Shown here: piece by piece, positions 57,400 to 64,000 of the stretch
Layout: the number at the start of each line of letters is the position of its first letter
How positions within the stretch are numbered: position 1 is the stretch's first letter
Assembly: GCA_011109175.1 (NCBI GenBank)
Contig: RDEW01000018.1
Location: 140,895-204,894 of the forward strand
Direction of reading: 5' to 3'
Length of the DNA stretch: 64,000 nucleotides
Origin: Dicyema japonicum
Taxonomy: Eukaryota; Dicyemida; Rhombozoa; Dicyemidae
Program-made: the position numbers and the translations under genes
Notes under the pieces: generated by a model
Told to the model about the DNA's origin: nothing
What the model saw: only the letters and a program-made list of their open reading frames with translations
Database searches by the model: none

Positions 57400-59330
57400 G
57401 ATTATGGAGGAAGTAGTTACCATATTGGAAGTTGCGATCAAGGAGTGCAAGGCAAATGTATCAGGATACGACGATATGGTCATGTTCAAAGAAGGACTGG
57501 ATGCATTGTTTGATGTTCTACAAAAACTGTTTAATGAAAGATTGGGTTTATTCCACTCTTATGGAGAAGGTCTATAGTGAGGATGATCCCCAATCTAGGG
57601 AAATTAAAGAGGGATTCTCTGAGTTATAGGCAAATCAGCAATCAGCCTGATATGTTCCATTTCTAAGATAATCGAAAGGATTACCTTCAAACGTCTGTGT
57701 CGGCATATTGAAAATACTAATTTCTTACTCCCGTCCCATTGGGGTTTCGCCTAGGAAGATCGTGTGCATACTGTTTCTACCACGGAAATCCAGAAGACCA
57801 ATAATAGCCGAAGGCATTTAAACTTGTTATGCCTGGACAGTATTTGACACGAAGCTCTTTTGGCTCAGCGTCTGTTGACGGATATTCCTAAATACCTGTT
57901 TAACTAAATAAGAAATTTCTTAACGGGCAGGGAGTCCTTCGTGAAAGTTGGAGGAAGTATCTCAGGAGAGATCTCGCTTATCAGAGATGTTCCTCAGGGT
58001 TCTGTACAAGTCCAATATTATTCAATATCTTCATGGCTAGTTTACCTAAACCACAGAGTCATAACTCTGATATAATAATTCACGAGGATGATATCACCTT
58101 GCATCAAGAGCTCAATACTCTCGGAAAGGAGACTGAATATATTTCTATCATAGAAGACTGATGTAGCAAGAGAGGGTTAAAACTCTTATGGGAAAGTTTA
58201 GTGCACTTCCAAGATCAAATCTCTACAGGAGGGGTCGAGATGAGCGACCATTAAGTTGAGCTTAAGAAAAAGGCTAATGGATGAGTTGACTGAGGAGGAA
58301 GACAAACTCCCAACAACAATAAAATGCGTGATCGAGAAGAGGTTTTCAAGATGATAACCAAAGTCCGAAGCTCGAAGAGGAGAGGAAAAGAGTGAAGTGT
58401 CCAAGACTACTGGCAGGACTGAAAAATAATACACTCCCCAACATAACTCCTTACCTTCTTTCTAGAAATAAATTTGTTGTTGTTGGAAGTATGCACTCTC
58501 AACGTCATCTTTGGACAAAATCACACGAAAAGACTCTACGCCTTTTACGCAATCGAACAGATCCAAAGCCAAAGAAGTCTATAGTAAGGATGGTACCAAA
58601 CCAAGAAAATCGAAGAAGGATCCACTGATCTACAGACCAATTAGTCTTGTATGCTCTATCTAAAAGATTACTGAGCGGGTACCTTCAAAAGATTGTGTCT
58701 ACATCTCGAAGATAGTCATTTCCTGATACCGCAGCTATGGGGTTTTCGTCCTCGTGTATGAACTGTTTCCACCAATTGAATTCGGAAAGTGTGAGGGCCA
58801 TAGATAGCTTGAGACAGCTAGAGGTGTTATGGCTGAATATTTCTAAGCCGTTCGATATCGTTTGGCATAAAGCACTTCTGGTTCAACTCGTGTTGGTGGG
58901 TATTCCGAAGTATCCATTCAATTGGATAAGAGATTTCTTAACCGGAAGGGAATCCTAAATGTGAAAGTGGGAGGAATTATCTCCAATGGAATCTCGCTTA
59001 TCAGTGGGTTCCCCGTGGCTCAAGTAGCATGGTTCAAGTTCTCTGGTGAAAAGTCCAACGCCCTACGAATTAGTCGGGTCAGGAAACAGCTAAAGCAAGA
59101 TGTGCATTCATTACGCTATTTGGGAGTAGAAATTGACCGGTGTATATATGGAAGATATCAAAGTGAGGAGGAAGCTTTCAAACTCTTTCATGTATCGCTA
59201 TCTACGCGTCAATGAGATATCTTTCTATTTACCTTTTGTGGAACAATTTTACCCAATTTACTCTATGAATGTGAGGGATGGTAATTCTCCTCGATAGGGG
59301 ACAGAATAATATCTTATTTGGAAAAACAAG
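57400..59330 (+). mobile_element. LINE E: two jockey-like RT fragments in tandem
   Basis: First fragment 57440-58150: FKEGLDALFDVLQKLFN, then PKYLFN.IRNFLTGRESFVKV and SGEISLIRDVPQGSV. Second fragment 58440-59215: ALLVQLVLVGIPKYPFNWIR then DFLTGRES, then LRYLGVEIDRCIYGRYQSE. The repeated KY(L/P)FN.IR(N/D)FLTGRES block shows they are two copies. A lysine-glutamate-rich ORF1-like stretch (LTEEEDKLPTTIK) lies between and recurs near 59370. Confidence 0.65.
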
Positions 59331-59579
59331 GAGAGCGGTCATCAAGTGGTAGTAGAAAAGAGGTTATGCGATGAGCTAGACGAGGAAGAAGACAAACTGC
59401 TTAATCCAGTTAAGTGAAAGGTGGAGGAGAGGATCAATTATTTCATGATGAAACCAATATCCAGAACTCATGTATAACAGTGAAGACTAACTAAGGATAA
59501 GAAGGATCTGACGAAGTGTCCAAGCCACGTGGCAGGACTAAGATACTGGACTAAGATACTTTAAATAAAAGAAAACTAT

Positions 59580-59935
59580 GGCCTGCATGTAGTAAGTACG
59601 CAATGGGACTTACCCTTCTGCCGATTTGGCCATTCCCTGTTACCAGTCGTCCCTGCAGGTTGCCGTCCCCTGGCAGACTCAATCTGTTAGATGGGGATAC
59701 TATTCTTGTCGGAGTTGCTCTTCGCTTAGGCTTCGATGTCTGCTTGGAATATCGATGCGGTGGGATGGTGACAGGAAAGGTCTACATCCGCTGTCACAGT
59801 GCCGGGAGATTCCCTCGTCACGTCATGCTAAACCCGACTGTCACGAGGGCTATCGAAGACTCCGGGTTTACTTGCCTTCTGGAACCCGCCGGACTTGACA
59901 GAGGTGATGGCAAGAAATCGGATTTGTAGAGATCC
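59580..59935 (+). mobile_element. LINE F C-terminal module, second copy
   Basis: Open frame 59603-59929: SRPCRLPSPGRLNLLDGDTI, GVALRLGFDVCLEYRCGG, HSAGRFPRHVMLN, CLLEPAGLDRGDGKKSD. This aligns with the LINE-terminal domain (ALPxxxLGxLLDDxxxRIxVALRLG...CxCG...GLSCxxSxGRxxRH...EPxGLxRxDGKRPDG). Confidence 0.75.
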
Positions 59936-59954
59936 AAGAAAGAAAGGTTAAACC

Positions 59955-60160
59955 CACTAATTAAGTGATCACAACCTCCAATATCTCCAGAACTCTCTTT
60001 GAATCTTCCGTAGCGACCCAACTGCCCTCCAGGAGTGCCTTCTTTGTGTCTGCTGAGGAATTCTATCGGAGTACACTTATTTATGGTCGATCGGAATTTC
60101 TCTGCATGAACCACCCTCTCTCTGATAGGTTTCCTAGGTCCTTGCAAAAACGTAGAAAAC
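59955..60160 (-). mobile_element. LINE A 3'-end fragment
   Basis: The minus frame PIEFLSRHKEGTPGGQLGRY then GCDHLI ends at CACTTAATTAGT, the family 3' signature TGATCACTTAATTA. Confidence 0.55.
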
Positions 60161-60169
60161 CTTAGCTAC

Positions 60170-61340
60170 TTCTCACACCGCTTTCTCAGAAAGGAGATTG
60201 TCGGCTTGCATGATCTGTGTGATTTACACCTGAGAGAGTTTTCGATCCTTGAAGAGGAAAGGGCAAACCTCCAGGCAGAACAGACATATTCATTTGTCGG
60301 CACAATAACTTGAAGGTAGAATTTACTGATACCTTAGGTGGGAGGGGGCTCTTTTTTATGATAGCCTTTAGAACGTTTCACTTTCAAAGCCACTTGGTTA
60401 ACACTTCGCAGTGTGACTCCAAGGATCTTCTGAATTCGCGTAGAAGAAATAGGAATGTCTCCAAAGAATCCCGACTCCATCCTTAAATATTCTGTTCGAG
60501 TGAACTAAGACTTGCATGCAGAAACAGACAACATATTCGGAGATAGCCATTCCTGGTTGATGTGTGGCTGAACCACCGCCACAGCCAGGGAAGTAGCATG
60601 ATGTCTCATGTAAATTCGAATTAAAAGTCCTCGAAACAGAGTCAAAGGCTTTCTGTATATCGATCGGGATCAAAGTCGTCCGTAAATGTGTTTTCATGTT
60701 GAAGCCATCTGTGTTGAACTGAGAGACAAATCACAAATTAGTCGTTGTAGAAAGATTTGCTCTGAAGCCATACTGAAATTTGGGCTTTGGCAGAGCAGGG
60801 TAGATTAACATTAATACCAGCTTCTCCAACACTTTTGACATGGAAACGGATTGTCTTTTGGTTTTCCAGACTTGAGAATTGGTGTAATCAAGGAATTCTT
60901 CCATATGTTTGGTATTGTATGGGAATTGATAAAATAGTTGTATAACCTGTGCCTGAGGTTTTATGTGCTTGAGGTGAATAGCACAGACACCGTCAGAATC
61001 ACAGGCAAGGGTTAACAACTTAATGACTTGTCCATATCACGGAGAGTAAAGAAGGTAGATATGACTTGTATTGTAGACCATATCGTTCGAATAAAATATA
61101 AATGTCCCAAAAATGTCTATTTAACTCGAACATCTTAAATGGAAACATTGATTTCTCCGTTCTTAGGCAACCGACATAATCTATATCAACAGTATCTTGA
61201 TGAACCATCGGGAGGAAGTGTGATGTACTTTCCCACACTTCCAGATACAGAACAACCCGGGTCCTTAAACCCCCATCCTGGTTAGGACCATTTGCTCTTG
61301 TTATGATTATTTGGTTAAGAAATGTATAGAAACGCTTACC
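60170..61340 (-). mobile_element. LINE A endonuclease-RT fragment
   Basis: Minus: endonuclease end VDIDYVGCLRTEKSMFP (61020-61394), RT entry QSVSMSKVLEKLVLMLIYPA (60731-61018) and palm LIPIDIQKAFDSVSRTF (60398-60697). Confidence 0.65.
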
Positions 61341-61341
61341 A

Positions 61342-61445
61342 AGAGCTCCAAGACAACCGGTTTTGAGACCACAATTGGGGTTTGGCAAAAGCAACTAGAG
61401 CTCCAAGACAACTGGTCTTGAGACCGCAATTGAGTTTGGCGAAAA
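61342..61445. repeat. 55-bp tandem duplication
   Basis: AGAGCTCCAAGACAACCGGT at 61342 recurs at 61397 with about 90% identity over ~49 bases. Confidence 0.8.
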
Positions 61446-61864
61446 TGAAACTAACAAATAGTTTCATCCAACCAACTGGATTACTCAATCAGTCTCCCAT
61501 ATCCATATCTACAGACACATTAGTCACCTACCACGGAAAAAACAGCTCACAACTGTAGCGAACAGAACCAAATTTTCTCCATAATTAAGCAACTACCAAC
61601 CAATTCGCTTGGTATGGGCAACAGGAAAACACGAGGCCACCACTCTGATTGTTTAACACAATCTCAACGTTCTACATAAAATAGGCGACATTAAAAACCC
61701 AGACTAATACACTAAAACACAGGAATATTAGAAATCATCAAATTTGATTGAGCGGTCCATTATTCCGCCTAAAGTAAACAAACCACTAACCTCGTCTGAA
61801 ATCCATCAGAATTCCTCCTAAACAACTCAGTCACAATCAATACATCACTCTAAACATAAAAGAG
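61446..61864. other. Mostly non-coding; short LINE RT trace
   Basis: NYQPIRLVWATGK on the plus strand near 61590 recalls the LINE RT block NYRPISLTS..GK. Nothing else is recognised before the SRSF7-like gene. Confidence 0.35.
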
Positions 61865-62535
61865 CTAGCGCCAACCTCTTATACTGACCCTGTCTACCTT
61901 CATAGTATCGTCTACACTCATAAAACAACCATTACCGATTCTCGACCAGCCAAAATTCCTACAAAATCACCATAACAATCACCTTTGTAGATTGTAACAG
62001 TCACGTGCAAAATGTCCTCGGTCTCCGCAGCTATAACACCTCATTTTGGGATCAAAATGTCCCCTTCTCTACCCTTCGTCCTGGGCCTCGCCATAGTCAC
62101 TTTAATAGTGCTCCCTTTCAGCACACTAACCATTATAAAACAGTCTACTATTCGTCTAGGCTGATCATGGCTTCCTTAGCGTCCTCTTCATACTTGAAAA
62201 TGACAAATCCAAAGCAGGGGGACGTTCGAGCGACCCAAACGTCTTCCACATCGCCGTAGACTTTGAAAATGGCAGATAGGTCCCTTTCTGTGGTTCGGGG
62301 AGAAAGATCTGCGATGTGAAGCCTGTTTTGAAGCTCCAAAGAGTCGGCTGGTGAGGGAGAACGGTCACGAAGACGTTTCTTTGAATCGAGTTCCGAATTT
62401 AGAGAGGGCAGCCCCCGTTTGTCGGTAGATTCAGCTTTCCCTTCGATTGGAGAAGGCGATCGAGATTTAATCACAACTAAAAGTTATTATAATGACGAAG
62501 TTTGAGGTTTAGTAAAACTTACTGTTGTCAGCCAT
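61865..62535 (-). CDS. SR-type splicing factor with RRM and CCHC knuckle, 4 exons, one missing base
   Basis: Nuclear pre-mRNA splicing protein of the SRSF7/RSZ type. ATG 62535. Introns on plus coordinates: 62477-62522 (46), 62126-62148 (23), 61959-61982 (24), all GT-AG. A short N-terminal SR stretch (KSRSPSP; DRSPSPA) precedes an RRM with RNP2 LHIADL and RNP1 CFGFVIF, then LDEYVLKGSTIKVTMARPR and a zinc knuckle CYSCGDRGHFARDC. The frame shifts once at the C4 run 62061-62064; one extra base there joins RRM and knuckle and gives 193 codons. The C-terminus beyond the knuckle is short and lacks the usual long RS tail, so the last exon is uncertain. Having the RS part before the RRM is unusual for SRSF7. 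Confidence 0.82.
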
Positions 62536-62674
62536 CACCACGTTTCAAATGTTTCAATTAATTTTAAATAATAAATAATTATTAATAAATTGTATATTAT
62601 TTAAATAACTTGAATTCATTTTTAAAGATTTTACTTTAAGTTTAATATTTAAATTTAGTTTCTTAGATACACGA
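62536..62674. promoter_or_regulatory. Divergent promoter, SRSF7-like / LRRC23
   Basis: 139 AT-rich bases between two start codons on opposite strands. Both 5' UTRs and both promoters must fit here. No motif is certain. Confidence 0.6.
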
Positions 62675-63903
62675 ATGGCGACCGACACACAAGACGAAAA
62701 TGTTGATTTGGACAATTTGAACGGTTTTTTTATTTGGTTAATTTTAAGGTAACTTAGACTCTGAGGAATCGAAGGAGGACGAGGAAGAGGAGGAGCCTGA
62801 AGCAGAACCTGAGGCTGAAGAAGATGAAGAGGAGGTTTTACTGTAAACTTATTTGAAGGAGGACGCAGTTCCCCTCACTGCCTCCATTGTGGCGGAAGGT
62901 CTGTCCCTAGTTAGCAAGGTTTCTGATGGATTCGCTCACGCCTATGTGCGACTGTCTCTGAAGGAGAGGTCTCTTCGGCTTAATTTGCAGGGAACTATCG
63001 AATATCGATGCCATCAAACAGTTTATTTACCTACGATATGTGGATTTGTCGAATAATTACATTAAAAGTCTTCAGCCCTTGGAGAACTTGACTACCATTC
63101 TGGTGCTGAAGGTCGACAGTAACAAAATTCAAACTGTGGATCTACCAGAAATGCGGTTCCTTCAGATTTTGAGTTTAAATAACAACAAATTGAAATCCCT
63201 TAACGGAATGAATTTCCCACTTTTGGAACAACTCAGCGTCAACGGTTTTAATTTTTATTTTTTGATTAAATTAATAAAAAATTTTAATTTTTATAAATTA
63301 TTTATAATTTAATAATAAATCATAGAAAATGACATCACTGACATTTCCGGCCTTGATCCTGACGTTTTTTCGAACTTACACACTCTAGAGGTGCGGGGAA
63401 CAAAATCAAGTCTACCAAAAGCCTAAACCTGCCGAATCTGAAGCACCTTTACTTAGTCTTTGTAAAATTTATGCTAGGCTGAAAACAAAATTACAGAGTT
63501 GGCAGGACTAAGCAACTTGACATCTCTCCAAACCCTCCATCTGAGGAACAACACGACTTTAAATAACCTCGATGGTCTCTCGGAGTCCAACACTTCCTTA
63601 AAAATTCTAAATTTAAGGTTTTATGGAATTTATGTTTTCCAGGTCTACTGAAATCTCCAATTTCGCGGAAATAGTAAAATTGGGGGCAATTCAGAGCTTA
63701 AACAAATTGAGTTTAGTAGGTTTGTATTCCTAAATATTGAAGACACCCCGATTGCTAGTGAGGGAAATTACCGAGTGGAGGTGTTGTCATATATAAAGAG
63801 TCTCACTAAGCTGGACAAGGAAGAAATCACGGAGGAGGAGATCACCGAAGCTCACGAAATCATTAGACAGAGATCTGAGGAGGATAATTCTATTGAAGTT
63901 TAA
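62675..63903 (+). CDS. LRRC23: LRRC23, radial-spoke leucine-rich-repeat protein, 8 exons, one missing base
   Basis: Structural component of the radial spoke in motile cilia (related to Chlamydomonas RSP15). Introns: 62724-62748, 62835-62858, 62969-62990, 63245-63325 (81 nt, the longest in the window), 63456-63477, 63618-63642, 63720-63742, all GT-AG. An acidic N-terminus (EEEEEPEAEPEAEEDEEE) is followed by the family block VAEGLSLVSKVSDGFAHAYV and then LRRs of the LxxLxLxxNxIxxL type (YLRYVDLSNNYIKSLQPL; LQILSLNNNKLKSL; LQTLHLRNN). The C-terminal cap is LTKLDKEEITEEEITEAHEI. One base is missing at the G4 run 63395-63398 (EVRG then NKIKS). With it restored the gene has 336 codons, 335 residues; human has 343. 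Confidence 0.93.
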
Positions 63904-64000
63904 TGATTTCACGTTCCTTTAGACGCCAAACGCTAAAGAATAGAATCGAATAACTCTGACTAATCTTAAATATTGATTTCTCATTTGAGTTCATTGAGTC

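Overview
This is a eukaryotic, AT-rich window dominated by decayed transposable elements. At least eight recognisable host genes sit between the elements in small islands: ABHD16A-like (1768-3665 +), transaldolase (10047-11198 -), RPA1 (14611-16593 -), TOMM22 (17187-17582 -), CPSF4 (26500-27328 -), POLR2H/RPB8 (38825-39303 -), an SRSF7-like splicing factor (61865-62535 -) and LRRC23 (62675-63903 +). A short membrane protein (50234-50703 -) and two weaker candidates are not recognised. I rebuilt the intron-exon structures by hand. Almost every intron is 22-30 nt, about 25 on average, and the longest is 81 nt. Coding lengths close exactly to whole codons once these micro-introns are removed.

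Organism: the gene set is animal-like. LRRC23, a radial-spoke protein of motile cilia, argues for a ciliated animal, and TOMM22 for a standard mitochondrion. Introns near 25 nt are reported for dicyemid mesozoans, so my best guess is a dicyemid or a similarly reduced ciliated animal. This is inference from intron size and gene content, not from a search. The standard genetic code fits everywhere.

Mobile layer: I use my own family labels. LINE A is a CR1/L2-like LINE with an APE endonuclease, preceded in at least two copies by a 2A-like peptide (DxExNPGP); 3' tails are TAA repeats. LINE B is an APE-type LINE with a conserved 5' end (GGTTGAnnTGGTGACG) and a C-terminal GHxLRM...GRPR module. LINE C and D are jockey-like, with gag-type zinc knuckles. 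LINE E holds two jockey-like RT fragments. LINE F carries a C-terminal domain found in many invertebrate LINE proteins. LINE G has a WRWLLRIPW module. One restriction-like-endonuclease LINE (31016-33579 +) still has an 860-codon open frame. DNA transposons include two hAT elements with perfect 8-bp target duplications (41738-43635; 37547-38689), a MULE whose long inverted repeats contain tandem arrays (55145-57364), and a 60-bp-TIR element (22520-25923) that sits inside LINE A and itself contains LINE B. A tRNA-headed SINE family has at least three copies.

Layout: 1-1500 LINE A; ABHD16A; 3721-9816 LINE debris; transaldolase; 11776-14375 LINE debris; RPA1 and TOMM22; 17728-26480 nested LINEs and SINE; CPSF4; 27851-31015 hAT and jockey remnants; 31016-37535 RLE LINE, hAT and LINE B; 37547-38689 hAT; POLR2H; 39386-41640 LINE B; 41738-43635 hAT; 44100-50160 LINE A and F; membrane protein; 50800-54650 SINE and LINE mosaic; MULE; 57400-61445 LINE mosaic; SRSF7-like and LRRC23 sharing a 139-bp divergent promoter.

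Quality note: four of the eight recognised genes need exactly one inserted or deleted base to stay in frame, each time at a 4-base homopolymer. That looks more like assembly error than pseudogenes, and it means some broken transposon frames may also be artefacts.
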